Of a stretch of 64,000 nucleotides of DNA, positions 1-10,552 are shown piece by piece. The translations under genes were made by a program, and so were the position numbers. Numbering within the stretch: position 1 is the first letter of the stretch; each line of letters opens with the position of its first letter. The DNA comes from Candidatus Williamhamiltonella defendens (GTDB lineage: Bacteria; Pseudomonadota; Gammaproteobacteria; Enterobacterales; Enterobacteriaceae). The notes below the pieces were generated by a model. It saw only the letters and a list, made by a program, of their open reading frames with translations. It did not search any database and was not told where the DNA came from. The DNA is taken from NCBI RefSeq assembly GCF_900699045.1, contig NZ_CAADHL010000002.1, forward strand, positions 186,001 to 250,000. The letters are read 5' to 3'.

Positions 1-173
1 AAATTGATTTTGATGCTCATAAATTGAAAGAGAATTTGGAAGCTCTTATTTCCGTATTAAAAAAAGCCAAGCCAGCTACAGCAAAAGGGCTGTATATCAA
101 AAAAATTAGCTTATCAACCACTATGGGGGCAGGTCTGATGATTGATCAAAGTGCTTTGTCTTCTCTTATTTAA
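1..173 (+). CDS. rplA: 50S ribosomal protein L1, C-terminal end (partial)
   Basis: The reading frame that enters the window at base 3 ends with TAA at 171-173 and encodes about 56 residues that read as the C-terminus of ribosomal protein L1, including the [14 protein letters not shown] stretch near the end. L1 binds 23S rRNA at the L1 stalk and, in the free state, represses its own operon (known of the family). Its place just upstream of rplJ-rplL-rpoB-rpoC is the usual enterobacterial order. The start and most of the gene lie outside the window. Confidence 0.9.
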   Translation, partial: IDFDAHKLKENLEALISVLKKAKPATAKGLYIKKISLSTTMGAGLMIDQSALSSLI

Positions 174-531
174 CCTTGAGTGATTTTTATTATTTGTGCT
201 CAATGTCAAGAAAAATAAATTTTAGAGCTATCGTTATTAATGCAAGATGTGGGTTAAAGTTCGATGCTAATGTAACCTTAGCTATCCACATTAAGTAATT
301 GTATTTTCAGCTGAAGCTTTATTTATTAAAGCCTCCGTTCAAGATCGCTAGGTGCACAAAAAAGTGCTTAATTTCCTGCGTAAACGGTGACAGAGAAGCC
401 ATAAAAAGATAAATTTTATTTTTTGCTCAATTCTGTTCACCATGTTTCAGAACCTGTGCGAGGTTCTTTTTTTAATGAACCTCAAGTGATGTCAATGTCG
501 GGTTCCCCGCCTAAATTAGGAGCAAAAATTA
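174..531 (+). promoter_or_regulatory. rplA-rplJ intergenic region with probable L10 leader
   Basis: This 358-base gap is where enterobacteria carry the rplJ promoter and the L10(L12)4-binding mRNA leader that controls translation of rplJL. Two structures are visible. GGTGACAG at 386-393 can pair with CTGTTCACC at 433-441. Inside the 3' part, GAACCT (450-455) and AGGTTC (461-466) form a 6-bp hairpin with a 5-base loop followed by seven T. The ribosome-binding site of rplJ is TAGGAGC at about 517-523. Assignment to the L10 leader rests on position and on these pairings; I cannot score it against a covariance model. Confidence 0.5.
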
Positions 532-1029
532 ATGCCATTAAATCTTCAAGATAAAAAAGCCATTGTTGATGAGGTCAAAAAGATTGCTAAAGGCGCACTT
601 TCTGCTGTAGTTGCTGATACTCGAGGGGTGCCTGTTTCTAAAATGACAGGCCTACGTAAAGCAGCTCGGGCGGCAGGTGTATACATGCGTGTGGTTCGCA
701 ATACTTTAATGCGTCGCGTTGTTGTCAGTACTGATTTTGAATGCTTGCAAGACACCTTTGTGGGCCCAACTTTGATTGCATTCTCTACTGAACACCCTGG
801 TGCCGCGGCCCGTTTGTTTAAAGAATTCGCCAAACTCAATAAAGAATTTGAAATAAAAGCTGCGGCTTTTGAAGGCACTCTGATTCCCGTATCAGATATT
901 GATCGTTTAGCCACCTTACCTACTTATGAGGAGGCAATTGCGCGATTTATGGCAACATTAAAAGAAGCTTCTGTAGGCAAGCTTGTTCGAACACTCGTGG
1001 CTTTAAAAGCAAAAAGAGAAACTATTTAA
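532..1029 (+). CDS. rplJ: 50S ribosomal protein L10
   Basis: This is the base of the ribosomal stalk: L10 holds the L7/L12 dimers on 23S rRNA. The protein has 165 residues, the normal length for enterobacteria, and begins [20 protein letters not shown], typical of L10. The ATG is preceded by a good ribosome-binding site (AGGAGC, about 8 bases upstream). Together with the L12 gene 53 bases downstream it forms the usual rplJL pair, which is expected to be under L10(L12)4 translational feedback through the leader upstream. Nothing looks damaged. Confidence 0.98.
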   Translation: MPLNLQDKKAIVDEVKKIAKGALSAVVADTRGVPVSKMTGLRKAARAAGVYMRVVRNTLMRRVVVSTDFECLQDTFVGPTLIAFSTEHPGAAARLFKEFAKLNKEFEIKAAAFEGTLIPVSDIDRLATLPTYEEAIARFMATLKEASVGKLVRTLVALKAKRETI

Positions 1030-1082
1030 CCAATTTTTACTTTTATCTATTCAACATAGATTCAATTTTAGGAATACTTTTT

Positions 1083-1457
1083 ATGTCTATTGATCAAAAA
1101 AAACTTGTAGATATTACTAATTCTATTAAAGAAATGACCATTACAAACGTATTAGATCTAATCTCAATCATGGAAAAAGAATTTGGCGTTTCTGCAGGGG
1201 CAGCTGTTGCTGTTGCAGCTCCCCCTGCAGAGGTAGTTGAAGAAAAAACAGAATTTGACGTTATATTGAAATCCTTCGGTGAAAATAAAGTAGCTGTGAT
1301 TAAAGCGGTACGTGGTGCGACAGGCTTAGGCTTAAAAGAGGCAAAAGAATTGGTCGAAGCTGCTCCAAAAAATGTGAAAGAGGGTATTAATAAAGAAGAA
1401 GCAGAAAGCTTGAAAAAAACGCTCGAAGCAGCCGGTGCTGATGTTGATATTAAATAA
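1083..1457 (+). CDS. rplL: 50S ribosomal protein L7/L12
   Basis: This is the stalk protein that recruits translation factors. It has 124 residues: an N-terminal dimerisation helix (about 1-35), an Ala/Val-rich hinge (about 36-55, [16 protein letters not shown]) and the globular C-terminal domain with the conserved KTEFDVIL and [12 protein letters not shown] segments. It follows rplJ by 53 bases with an AGGA ribosome-binding site (1071-1074). It is slightly longer than the 121-residue E. coli protein; the hinge and linker are the usual places of length change. Confidence 0.98.
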   Translation: MSIDQKKLVDITNSIKEMTITNVLDLISIMEKEFGVSAGAAVAVAAPPAEVVEEKTEFDVILKSFGENKVAVIKAVRGATGLGLKEAKELVEAAPKNVKEGINKEEAESLKKTLEAAGADVDIK

Positions 1458-1888
1458 AAATCAATATTCGATACGCTAAAATCTTATAGTGCAAGGAATG
1501 TTAAACGCAATGTTCTTCAGAAAGCCTCGATAGTTCATTAAATGAATACAGGGTGTTCGTCGTTAAAAATGTGAAGCAATCCTTGTCATTGAAGGCGTCT
1601 ATTACCTATAACTTGACGTATTTTAAGATCAACAGCCATCCTGAATTGAAGAAATATGATGGGCATCAAGTATTCGCAGAGTGATAGGAAACATTAAAAG
1701 ACATATTGTCAATATTTCATTGACAGTTATCTAAAAAATCGTGTTGTATAAATCGCCCTTTTAAAGCATTCGTTAAACATTTTTTGTGATAGCACGAATA
1801 AAAACCATTTTGTCTGTGTTGCAATGAAAAATTTTATTCATTGCCTTAAAGGGGCAGACTAGGTCATTGAAAGCGAGCTGAGGAACCT
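1458..1888 (+). other. rplL-rpoB intergenic region
   Basis: This is a 431-base gap without a gene. In E. coli the matching space holds a transcription attenuator and an RNase III processing site. I can see only a possible long-range pairing of CAAGGA (about 1492-1497) with TCCTTG (about 1581-1586) and no strong hairpin with a T-run. The last part, from about 1850, carries the rpoB ribosome-binding region (GAGGAACCT just before the ATG). Confidence 0.4.
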
Positions 1889-4800
1889 ATGGTCTACTCC
1901 TATACCGAGAAAAAACGGATTCGTAAAAATTTTGGAAAGCGTCCACAGGTATTAGATATACCTTATCTGCTTTCTATCCAGCTCGATTCGTTTCAAAAAT
2001 TTATCGAGCAAGATCCAAAAGGGCAACAAGGTCTAGAAGCTGCATTTCGTTCTGTTTTTCCTATTCAGAGTTACAGTGCTTACTCTGAATTACAGTATGT
2101 CAACTATCGTCTTGGTGAACCTGTATTTGACGTTAAAGAATGCCAAATTCGCGGGGCAACTTACTCTGCACCTTTACGAGTTAAACTACGCCTCGTTGTT
2201 TATGAAAAAGAAGCGCCAGAAGGTACAATTAAAGACATCAAAGAACAAGAGGTCTATATGGGAGAAATTCCACTGATGACTGAAAATGGTACTTTTATTG
2301 TTAACGGTACTGAAAGGGTGGTGGTCTCTCAGTTACATCGTAGCCCCGGTGTTTTTTTTGACAGCGATAAAGGTAAAACACATTCATCGGGCAAAGTTCT
2401 TTACAATGCAAGAGTGATTCCTTATCGCGGATCTTGGTTGGATTTAGAGTTTGATCCAAAAGATAATCTATTTGTACGTATTGACCGTCGCCGTAAACTC
2501 CCTGCAACAATCATTTTACGCGCATTGGATTATACTACCACTGACATTTTGAATTTATTTTTTGAAAAAGTACGCTTTAAAATTTGTAACGACAAATTAG
2601 AAATGAATTTAGTTCCAGAACGTCTTCGTGGTGAAACAGCTTCTTTTGATATTCAAATCAATGGCAAAATTTATGTTGAAAAGGGTCGCCGTGTTACTGC
2701 TCGCCATATTCGTCAACTTAATAAAGACAAAATTCAGTGTATTGAAGTCCCTATCGAATACATTATTGGTAAAGTTGTCGCACAAGATTATATCGATGAA
2801 AATACAGGTGAATTGATATGTTCTGTTAATACAGAACTTTCATTTGATTTGTTGTCTAAACTCAGCCAAGCCGGTCATCAGCAAATTGAAACCATATTCA
2901 CTAATGATTTAGATCATGGAGATTATATCTCTCAAACTTTAAAGGTTGATCCTACCACCGATCGCCTAAGTGCTTTGGTTGAAATTTATCGTATGATGCG
3001 TCCAGGCGAACCTCCAACACGTGAAGCAGCTGAAAATTTATTCGAAAATTTATTCTTTTCCGAAGAGCGTTATGACTTATCCGCAGTGGGTAGAATGAAA
3101 TTTAATCGATCATTATTACGTGATGAAATCGAAGGATCAGGCATTTTAAGTAAAGAAGATATTACTGAAGTAATGAAAAAATTGATTGGCATTCGTAATG
3201 GTAAAGGTGAAATTGACGATATTGATCATCTAGGTAATCGTCGTATCCGTTCTGTTGGCGAAATGGCAGAGAATCAGTTTCGTATCGGTTTAGTGCGTGT
3301 TGAAAGAGCGGTTAAAGAACGTCTTTCTTTAGGCGATCTCGATACCCTAATGCCACAAGATATGATCAACGCTAAGCCCATTTCTGCGGCAGTCAAAGAA
3401 TTTTTTGGCTCTAGCCAGCTCTCTCAATTTATGGATCAAAATAATCCATTATCTGAAATTACACATAAGCGACGTATTTCTGCTTTAGGTCCAGGTGGAT
3501 TGACGCGAGAACGAGCAGGTTTTGAAGTTCGAGATGTTCATCCTACCCATTACGGTAGAGTTTGTCCTATTGAAACGCCTGAAGGTCCAAACATCGGTTT
3601 AATTAACTCTTTATCTGTGTATGCGTGCACGAACGAATACGGTTTTTTAGAAACACCCTATCGAAGTGTACATGAAGGTGCAGTCACCAATGAAATTCAT
3701 TATTTATCCGCCATCGAAGAAGGCAACTTTGTTATCGCCCAGGCGAACTCAAATCTAGATGATAACGGTTACTTTATTGAAGATTTAGTAACGTGCCGTA
3801 ATAAAGGTGAATCGAGCTTGTTTAGCAAAGAACAAGTCGACTATATGGATGTTTCAACGCAACAGATTGTCTCTGTAGGGGCGTCTTTAATTCCATTCCT
3901 AGAACACGATGATGCTAACCGTGCTCTCATGGGTGCGAACATGCAACGCCAAGCTGTTCCTACTTTACGTGCGGATAAACCTTTGGTTGGTACAGGTATG
4001 GAACGCGCTGTGGCTGTTGATTCAGGTGTCACTTGCGTTGCTCGGCGAGGAGGCAGTGTTCAGTATGTCGATGCATCTCGTATTGTTATAAAGGTCAATG
4101 AAAACGAAATGCATCCAGGTGAAGCCGGGATTGATATTTACAATCTCAACAAATATACGCGTTCCAATCAAAATACCTGCATTAACCAAATACCATGTAT
4201 CAATCTAGGGGAACTAGTTGAACGAGGTAATGTACTTGCCGACGGCCCTTCAACAGATTTAGGTGAACTTGCATTAGGCCAAAATATGCGAGTGGCTTTC
4301 ATGCCTTGGAATGGATATAACTTTGAAGACTCAATCTTGGTTTCTGAACGCGTTATGCAAGAAGATCGTTTTACCACTATTCAAATTCAAGAATTGGCTT
4401 GTATTTCTCGTGATACCAAATTAGGTTCTGAAGAGGTCACCGCAGACATTCCTAACGTTGGAGAATCCGCGCTGTCTAAACTGGACGAATCCGGAATTGT
4501 ATACATAGGTGCAGAAGTCAATGGTGGTGATATTTTAGTAGGTAAAGTTACGCCTAAAGGTGAAACTCAATTAACTCCAGAAGAAAAATTGCTGCGGGCC
4601 ATTTTTGGAGAGAAAGCATCTGATGTAAAAGATTCTTCTTTACGTGTACCTAATGGTGTTTCTGCTACTGTGATTGATGTACAAATTTTCACAAGAGATG
4701 GTGTAGAAAAAGACAAACGTGCATTAGAAATTGAAGAAATGGAGCTAAAAAAAGTCAAAAAAGATCTCTCCGAAGAATTTAAAATTCTAGAAGCGGCTTT

Positions 4801-5914
4801 ATTTGGGCGCATCAAAGCGGTTCTTATTTCTGGAGGTATCACATCTGAAAAACTAAGTCGATTACCTTGTGAGCGGTGGTTGGAATTGCCTCTTTCTGAA
4901 GAACAAAAACAAGAGCAGCTCGAGAAATTAGCCGAACAATACGATGAAATGAAAGCTGGGTTTGATAAAAAAATGGAAGTGAAACGCCGAAAAATTACCC
5001 AAGGTGATGATTTGGCTCCAGGGGTCCTTAAAATTGTTAAAGTTTATTTGGCGGTCAAACGTCAGATTCAGCCAGGCGATAAAATGGCGGGCCGCCATGG
5101 CAATAAAGGTGTTATTTCTAAAATCAATCCTGTAGAAGATATGCCTTATGATGAAGAAGGCAATCCAGTCGATATTGTATTAAGTCCATTAGGTGTTCCT
5201 TCACGAATGAATATTGGTCAAATTTTAGAGACCCATTTAGGGATGGCTGCTAAGGGGATTGGAAACAAAATCAATGAAATGCTAAAAAAGAATGAACGTG
5301 TCTCTAAGCTGCGTAAATTTATTCAAAAAGCCTATGATCTCGGGGACGGCATTTGTCAAACAGTAGATTTAAGTACTTTTTCCGACAAAGAAATATTGTC
5401 TTTAGCTGAGAACCTGAAAAAAGGCATGACTATTGCAACCCCTGTTTTTGATGGTGCCAAAGAAAAAGAAATTAAACAATTGTTAAAATTGGCAAATCTC
5501 CCTACTTCTGGTCAAATTAATTTGTTTGATGGGAGAACCGGTGAACAATTTGAGCGCCCTGTGACAGTCGGTTATATGTACATGCTCAAATTAAATCATC
5601 TCGTGGATGATAAAATGCACTCTCGTTCTACCGGCTCTTACAGTCTGGTGACTCAACAGCCTCTGGGGGGTAAAGCGCAATTTGGCGGGCAACGGTTTGG
5701 TGAAATGGAAGTCTGGGCACTAGAAGCCTATGGTGCTGCTTACACATTACAAGAGATGCTTACAGTGAAATCCGATGACGTCAATGGGCGCACCAAGATG
5801 TATAAAAATATTGTTGATGGTAATCACCGTATGGAGGCGGGTATACCCGAATCCTTTAACGTACTTTTAAAGGAAATTCGTTCGCTCGGAATTAATATTG
5901 AATTAGAAGAATAA
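1889..5914 (+). CDS. rpoB: DNA-directed RNA polymerase subunit beta
   Basis: This is the beta subunit of RNA polymerase, forming one pincer of the clamp and much of the active-site channel. The 1341 residues match the enterobacterial length (1342 in E. coli) and the N-terminus [20 protein letters not shown] is the classical one. The rifampicin-pocket region reads [20 protein letters not shown] followed by [13 protein letters not shown], that is, wild type at the common resistance positions. The C-terminal [15 protein letters not shown] and [19 protein letters not shown] motifs are present. It is followed by rpoC after a 264-base spacer, longer than usual because of an inverted-repeat element. 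Confidence 0.99.
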   Translation: MVYSYTEKKRIRKNFGKRPQVLDIPYLLSIQLDSFQKFIEQDPKGQQGLEAAFRSVFPIQSYSAYSELQYVNYRLGEPVFDVKECQIRGATYSAPLRVKLRLVVYEKEAPEGTIKDIKEQEVYMGEIPLMTENGTFIVNGTERVVVSQLHRSPGVFFDSDKGKTHSSGKVLYNARVIPYRGSWLDLEFDPKDNLFVRIDRRRKLPATIILRALDYTTTDILNLFFEKVRFKICNDKLEMNLVPERLRGETASFDIQINGKIYVEKGRRVTARHIRQLNKDKIQCIEVPIEYIIGKVVAQDYIDENTGELICSVNTELSFDLLSKLSQAGHQQIETIFTNDLDHGDYISQTLKVDPTTDRLSALVEIYRMMRPGEPPTREAAENLFENLFFSEERYDLSAVGRMKFNRSLLRDEIEGSGILSKEDITEVMKKLIGIRNGKGEIDDIDHLGNRRIRSVGEMAENQFRIGLVRVERAVKERLSLGDLDTLMPQDMINAKPISAAVKEFFGSSQLSQFMDQNNPLSEITHKRRISALGPGGLTRERAGFEVRDVHPTHYGRVCPIETPEGPNIGLINSLSVYACTNEYGFLETPYRSVHEGAVTNEIHYLSAIEEGNFVIAQANSNLDDNGYFIEDLVTCRNKGESSLFSKEQVDYMDVSTQQIVSVGASLIPFLEHDDANRALMGANMQRQAVPTLRADKPLVGTGMERAVAVDSGVTCVARRGGSVQYVDASRIVIKVNENEMHPGEAGIDIYNLNKYTRSNQNTCINQIPCINLGELVERGNVLADGPSTDLGELALGQNMRVAFMPWNGYNFEDSILVSERVMQEDRFTTIQIQELACISRDTKLGSEEVTADIPNVGESALSKLDESGIVYIGAEVNGGDILVGKVTPKGETQLTPEEKLLRAIFGEKASDVKDSSLRVPNGVSATVIDVQIFTRDGVEKDKRALEIEEMELKKVKKDLSEEFKILEAALFGRIKAVLISGGITSEKLSRLPCERWLELPLSEEQKQEQLEKLAEQYDEMKAGFDKKMEVKRRKITQGDDLAPGVLKIVKVYLAVKRQIQPGDKMAGRHGNKGVISKINPVEDMPYDEEGNPVDIVLSPLGVPSRMNIGQILETHLGMAAKGIGNKINEMLKKNERVSKLRKFIQKAYDLGDGICQTVDLSTFSDKEILSLAENLKKGMTIATPVFDGAKEKEIKQLLKLANLPTSGQINLFDGRTGEQFERPVTVGYMYMLKLNHLVDDKMHSRSTGSYSLVTQQPLGGKAQFGGQRFGEMEVWALEAYGAAYTLQEMLTVKSDDVNGRTKMYKNIVDGNHRMEAGIPESFNVLLKEIRSLGINIELEE

Positions 5915-5921
5915 ATTTATT

Positions 5922-6063
5922 AGACCTTTTGCAAAACTCGGAGAGGGCTTTTGATTCAAGATACCGGGAGCTCATGTATCTTCGTTTACATAGAGTACAT
6001 CAAAATACCCAGCACCGCCCAATACTAAAGCTACAAGTCTAAGGTCGATTTTGTAAAAGGTCT
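5922..6063. repeat. MITE-like inverted-repeat element between rpoB and rpoC
   Basis: The 264-base rpoB-rpoC spacer contains a block bounded by AGACCTTTTGCAAAA (5922-5936) and its near-perfect inverted copy TTTTGTAAAAGGTCT (6049-6063); 14 of 15 bases match. The block of about 142 bases has no plausible gene, although an open frame with no recognised product runs through it on the minus strand. Terminal inverted repeats, small size and an intergenic site inside an operon that is normally tight suggest a non-autonomous transposon (MITE). I see no convincing target duplication. Similar bases (GGGCCTTTTATAAAAC) occur at about 41908 where trmH is missing. Confidence 0.5.
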
Positions 6064-6178
6064 TTTTGTTAGAGCGTAGGCTTTTAAATTTTAAAGATAC
6101 GATCAGTGCGTTAGTTACAGTTGCATTCAAGCTTAGGTTTGGGTATTTCTCAGTCTTAACTCCGACAGGGGCCAATAC

Positions 6179-9100
6179 GTGAAAGATTTAATAAAATTTA
6201 TTAAGGCACAAAATAAAACTGAAGAGTTTGATGCAATTAAAATTGCCTTGGCATCTCCAGATATGATTCGTTCGTGGTCATTTGGTGAAGTTAAAAAACC
6301 AGAGACCATTAATTACCGTACCTTTAAGCCGGAACGGGATGGGCTTTTTTGTGCCCGTATCTTTGGCCCGGTGAAAGATTATGAGTGTTTATGTGGCAAG
6401 TATAAGCGTTTAAAACATCGTGGGGTCATTTGTGAAAAATGTGGTGTCGAAGTGACACAAACCAAAGTACGTCGCGATCGTATGGGCCATATCGAGTTGG
6501 CTTCACCCACTGCACATATCTGGTTTTTAAAATCCTTACCGTCTCGTATTGGCCTTTTATTAGATATTCCTTTACGTGACATCGAGCGTGTATTGTATTT
6601 TGAATCCTATATTGTGGTTGAAGGTGGTATGACCAACCTTGAACGTCGGCAAATTCTTACCGAAGAACAATATTTAGATGCACTTGAAGAATTTGGTGAT
6701 GAATTTGATGCAAAAATGGGGGCAGAAGCCATCCAGCTTCTTCTCAAAAATTTAGATTTAAAAGCAGAATGTCAGCTTTTACGAGAAGAATTGAATGAAA
6801 CAAATTCTGAAACAAAACGCAAAAAATTAACGAAACGTATCAAATTGTTGGAAGCCTTTATTCAATCTGGTAATAAACCTAAATGGATGGTGCTTACCGT
6901 CTTACCTGTATTACCCCCAGACTTGCGTCCATTGGTACCTTTAGACGGAGGGCGCTTTGCAACTTCTGATCTCAATGATCTTTATCGCAGGGTCATCAAT
7001 CGTAATAACCGATTAAAACGTCTTCTTGATTTAGCGGCTCCTGAAATTATCGTGCGTAATGAAAAACGGATGTTACAAGAATCGGTTGACGCTCTTCTAG
7101 ATAACGGCCGTCGTGGGCGGGCTATTATGGGCTCCAACAAACGCCCATTGAAATCTTTGGCAGACATGATTAAAGGAAAGCAAGGACGTTTTCGGCAAAA
7201 TTTATTAGGTAAACGTGTGGATTACTCAGGCCGTTCTGTTATTACGGTTGGACCTTATTTACGCTTGCATCAATGTGGGTTGCCAAAAAAAATGGCACTT
7301 GAGCTATTCAAACCTTTTATTTATGGAAAGCTTGAGTTACATGGTTATGCGACTACCATTAAAGCTGCTAAAAAAATGGTAGAGCGTGAAGAAGCAGTTG
7401 TATGGGATATTTTAGACGACGTTATTCGTGAACATCCTGTATTGCTCAATCGTGCGCCTACATTACACCGTCTAGGCATTCAGGCATTTGAGCCTATTTT
7501 AATTGAAGGCAAAGCCATTCAGCTACATCCTCTAGTTTGCGCGGCTTACAACGCAGATTTTGATGGCGATCAAATGGCCGTACATGTCCCCCTAACTCTA
7601 GAAGCACAGCTTGAAGCACGTGCCCTGATGATGTCGACCAACAATATTTTATCGCCTGCTAATGGTGAGCCTATTATAGTGCCTTCTCAAGACGTTGTTT
7701 TGGGCCTTTACTACATGACTCGCGACTGTGTTAACGCCAAAGGGGCAGGCATGCTTTTAAGAAGCCCTAGAGAAGCAGAGCTGGTATATCGTTTAGGCCT
7801 CGCTTCTTTACATGCGAAGGTCAAAGTTCGCATTTCTGAAGAAATCAGGAACACGGAAGGAGATTTTGTTTCGCAAACAACCTTGATGGATACAACTATT
7901 GGGCGGGCTATTTTATGGATGATTGTACCTAAAGGTTTAGCTTATTCTATGGTCAATCAACCTTTAAATAAAAAAAGTATCTCAAAAATGTTAAACAGTT
8001 GTTATCGTATTTTAGGATTAAAATCTACGGTGGTTTTCGCAGATAAAATCATGTATACCGGTTTTGCTTATGCTGCGCGATCAGGGGTTTCTGTTGGAAT
8101 CGACGACATGGTGATTCCGATTAAAAAAGCAGAAATTATTTCGGAAGCCGAATCAGAAGTAGCGGAAATACAGGAGCAATTTCAGTCAGGTTTAGTCACA
8201 GCAGGTGAACGTTATAATAAAGTCATCGATATTTGGGCAGCGGCTAATGAACGTGTTGCCAAAGCGATGATGAAAAATCTGTCTGTTGAAAACGTACTAA
8301 ACCGTGAGGGTGTCGAAGAGCAACAGGTGTCTTTTAACAGCATATTCATGATGTCTGATTCAGGCGCAAGAGGGTCTGCAGCTCAAATTCGGCAATTAGC
8401 AGGCATGCGTGGCTTAATGGCAAAACCAGATGGCTCTATTATTGAAACCCCGATTACAGCTAATTTCCGTGAAGGCTTAAACGTACTGCAATACTTTATT
8501 TCGACGCATGGTGCGCGTAAGGGATTGGCTGATACGGCCTTGAAAACAGCGAATTCCGGTTATCTAACGAGGCGTTTGGTCGATGTTGCACAAGATTTGG
8601 TAATCACTGAAGATGACTGTGGAACACATGACGGTATTTTAATGACACCGGTTATTGAAGGAGGAGACGTTAAAGAGCCCCTAAGAGAGCGTGTATTAGG
8701 CAGAGTAACTGCAGAAGAAGTCTTGAAACCAGGAAGGGCAGATATCTTAATTCCACGTAATACTTTACTGAGTGAAAAATACTGTGATCTACTAGAAGAG
8801 CACTCAGTAGATAGTGTCAAAGTTCGTTCAGTCGTCAGTTGTGAAACTGATTTTGGTGTTTGCGCTCATTGTTATGGACGAGATCTCGCTCGGGGTCATA
8901 TCATCAATAAGGGAGAAGCAGTGGGTGTTATTGCCGCGCAATCTATCGGTGAACCAGGGACTCAGCTCACGATGCGTACTTTCCACATAGGAGGGGCAGC
9001 ATCCAGAGCAGCGGCAGAATCTAGTATTCAAGTCAAAATCAAAGGAAATCTGAAGTTAGGAAATGCCAAATTCGTGATGAATGCTTCAGGTAAACTAGTC

Positions 9101-10402
9101 ATCACTTCTCGTAATACCGAATTGAAATTACTCGATGATTTTGGGCGTACCAAAGAAAGCTACAGAGTGCCTTATGGTGCAGTCATGGCTAAAGGTGATG
9201 GAGCGGAGGTAAATTCTGGAGAAACAGTGGCCAACTGGGATCCTCACACTATGCCTGTCATCACCGAAGTCAGTGGCTTCATTCGCTTTGCGGACATGGT
9301 CGATAGTCAAACCATTATCAGACAAACAGATGAGCTCACAGGGCTATCATCCCTGGTTGTGCTTGATAGTTCAGAGCGTATCGGAAGTGGGAAAGATTTA
9401 CGACCTGCATTAAAAATAGTAGATGCCGAAGGTAAAGGCGTCTTGATCCCAGGTACGGATATACTGGCTCAATATTTCTTACCGGGTAAAGCGATTGTGC
9501 AATTAGAAGATGGTATTCAAATTACTGCTGGCGACACCTTGGCCCGTATTCCTCAAGAATCTGGTGGTACTAAAGACATCACAGGGGGGCTTCCAAGGGT
9601 GGCAGATTTATTTGAAGCGCGCCGACCAAAAGAGCCTGCTATTTTAGCTGAAATCAGCGGTATTATTTCCTTCGGTAAAGAAACGAAAGGCAAACGTCGT
9701 TTAGTAATTTCACCTTTGGATGGAAGCGATGTCTATGAAGAGATGATCCCAAAATGGCGTCAACTCAACGTCTTTGAGGGAGAGGTTGTTGAACGTGGTG
9801 ATGTCGTATCTGATGGCCCAGAATCCGCCCATGATATTCTTCGTCTGAGAGGGGTACATGCTGTCACTCGTTATATTACTAATGAAGTACAAGAGGTCTA
9901 TCGTCTTCAGGGAGTTAAAATAAACGACAAGCATATTGAAGTGATTGTGCGACAGATGCTACGAAAAGTAACCATAGTGAGCTCAGGTAGTACGGACCTT
10001 CTAGAGGGTGAACAAGTTGAAGTATCAAGCGTTAAGCTTGTAAATCGTAAGCTTGAATCTGAGGGTAAGATCCCTGCTATTTACATGCATGATTTATTGG
10101 GGATCACAAAAGCCTCTTTGGCAACAGAGTCCTTTATTTCGGCTGCCTCCTTTCAAGAAACCACTAGAGTACTCACAGATGCGGCGGTATCAGGTAAAAG
10201 AGACGGACTTCGTGGTTTAAAAGAGAATGTTATTGTGGGCCGTTTAATTCCCGCTGGTACTGGTTATGCTTACCATCAGAATCGTAAGCAGCAAAAACAA
10301 AAAGAAGAAAAATGGGGATCAGATGCTCTGCAAATCAGTGCCGATGAAGCGAGTGCTCACTTGGCTGAATTACTGAATGCAGGGTTTAATCAGTCTAACT
10401 AG
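6179..10402 (+). CDS. rpoC: DNA-directed RNA polymerase subunit beta'
   Basis: This is the catalytic largest subunit of RNA polymerase. It has 1407 residues, the E. coli length. The start is GTG, as in E. coli rpoC, encoding [20 protein letters not shown]. The N-terminal zinc ribbon has the cysteines of [20 protein letters not shown] (about residues 70-88). The catalytic Mg-binding loop [12 protein letters not shown] is intact (about residues 458-469). The second zinc site ([11 protein letters not shown]) and the trigger-loop and jaw regions follow. It is the last gene of the operon and a strong hairpin terminator lies 98 bases downstream. Confidence 0.99.
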   Translation: MKDLIKFIKAQNKTEEFDAIKIALASPDMIRSWSFGEVKKPETINYRTFKPERDGLFCARIFGPVKDYECLCGKYKRLKHRGVICEKCGVEVTQTKVRRDRMGHIELASPTAHIWFLKSLPSRIGLLLDIPLRDIERVLYFESYIVVEGGMTNLERRQILTEEQYLDALEEFGDEFDAKMGAEAIQLLLKNLDLKAECQLLREELNETNSETKRKKLTKRIKLLEAFIQSGNKPKWMVLTVLPVLPPDLRPLVPLDGGRFATSDLNDLYRRVINRNNRLKRLLDLAAPEIIVRNEKRMLQESVDALLDNGRRGRAIMGSNKRPLKSLADMIKGKQGRFRQNLLGKRVDYSGRSVITVGPYLRLHQCGLPKKMALELFKPFIYGKLELHGYATTIKAAKKMVEREEAVVWDILDDVIREHPVLLNRAPTLHRLGIQAFEPILIEGKAIQLHPLVCAAYNADFDGDQMAVHVPLTLEAQLEARALMMSTNNILSPANGEPIIVPSQDVVLGLYYMTRDCVNAKGAGMLLRSPREAELVYRLGLASLHAKVKVRISEEIRNTEGDFVSQTTLMDTTIGRAILWMIVPKGLAYSMVNQPLNKKSISKMLNSCYRILGLKSTVVFADKIMYTGFAYAARSGVSVGIDDMVIPIKKAEIISEAESEVAEIQEQFQSGLVTAGERYNKVIDIWAAANERVAKAMMKNLSVENVLNREGVEEQQVSFNSIFMMSDSGARGSAAQIRQLAGMRGLMAKPDGSIIETPITANFREGLNVLQYFISTHGARKGLADTALKTANSGYLTRRLVDVAQDLVITEDDCGTHDGILMTPVIEGGDVKEPLRERVLGRVTAEEVLKPGRADILIPRNTLLSEKYCDLLEEHSVDSVKVRSVVSCETDFGVCAHCYGRDLARGHIINKGEAVGVIAAQSIGEPGTQLTMRTFHIGGAASRAAAESSIQVKIKGNLKLGNAKFVMNASGKLVITSRNTELKLLDDFGRTKESYRVPYGAVMAKGDGAEVNSGETVANWDPHTMPVITEVSGFIRFADMVDSQTIIRQTDELTGLSSLVVLDSSERIGSGKDLRPALKIVDAEGKGVLIPGTDILAQYFLPGKAIVQLEDGIQITAGDTLARIPQESGGTKDITGGLPRVADLFEARRPKEPAILAEISGIISFGKETKGKRRLVISPLDGSDVYEEMIPKWRQLNVFEGEVVERGDVVSDGPESAHDILRLRGVHAVTRYITNEVQEVYRLQGVKINDKHIEVIVRQMLRKVTIVSSGSTDLLEGEQVEVSSVKLVNRKLESEGKIPAIYMHDLLGITKASLATESFISAASFQETTRVLTDAAVSGKRDGLRGLKENVIVGRLIPAGTGYAYHQNRKQQKQKEEKWGSDALQISADEASAHLAELLNAGFNQSN

Positions 10403-10499
10403 AAATACTCGGCTCATTATAAAAAACGAGTGTTTTACCGATTTTTTATTTATTTTTTTCGTGAAACCTCATATCGATAGCATTTAGCTTTTCTAGAAA

Positions 10500-10528
10500 A
10501 ATCCCTCGATTGAATCGAGGGATTTTTT
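10500..10528. terminator. Rho-independent terminator after rpoC, probably bidirectional
   Basis: AATCCCTCGATT at 10500-10511 is followed at once by its inverted copy AATCGAGGGATT at 10513-10524 and a run of T; the complementary side begins with A (AAAA at 10497-10500), so it can also stop transcription from the minus strand. It lies between the end of rpoC and the 3' end of the convergent autotransporter pseudogene, where a shared terminator is expected. Confidence 0.85.
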
Positions 10529-10552
10529 ATTAACGCAACTCAACTTTATTTT

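Noticed and set aside
5972..6175. Minus-strand 67-residue ORF in the rpoB-rpoC spacer
   Set aside because: It lies largely inside the inverted-repeat element, has no ribosome-binding site and no recognisable product.
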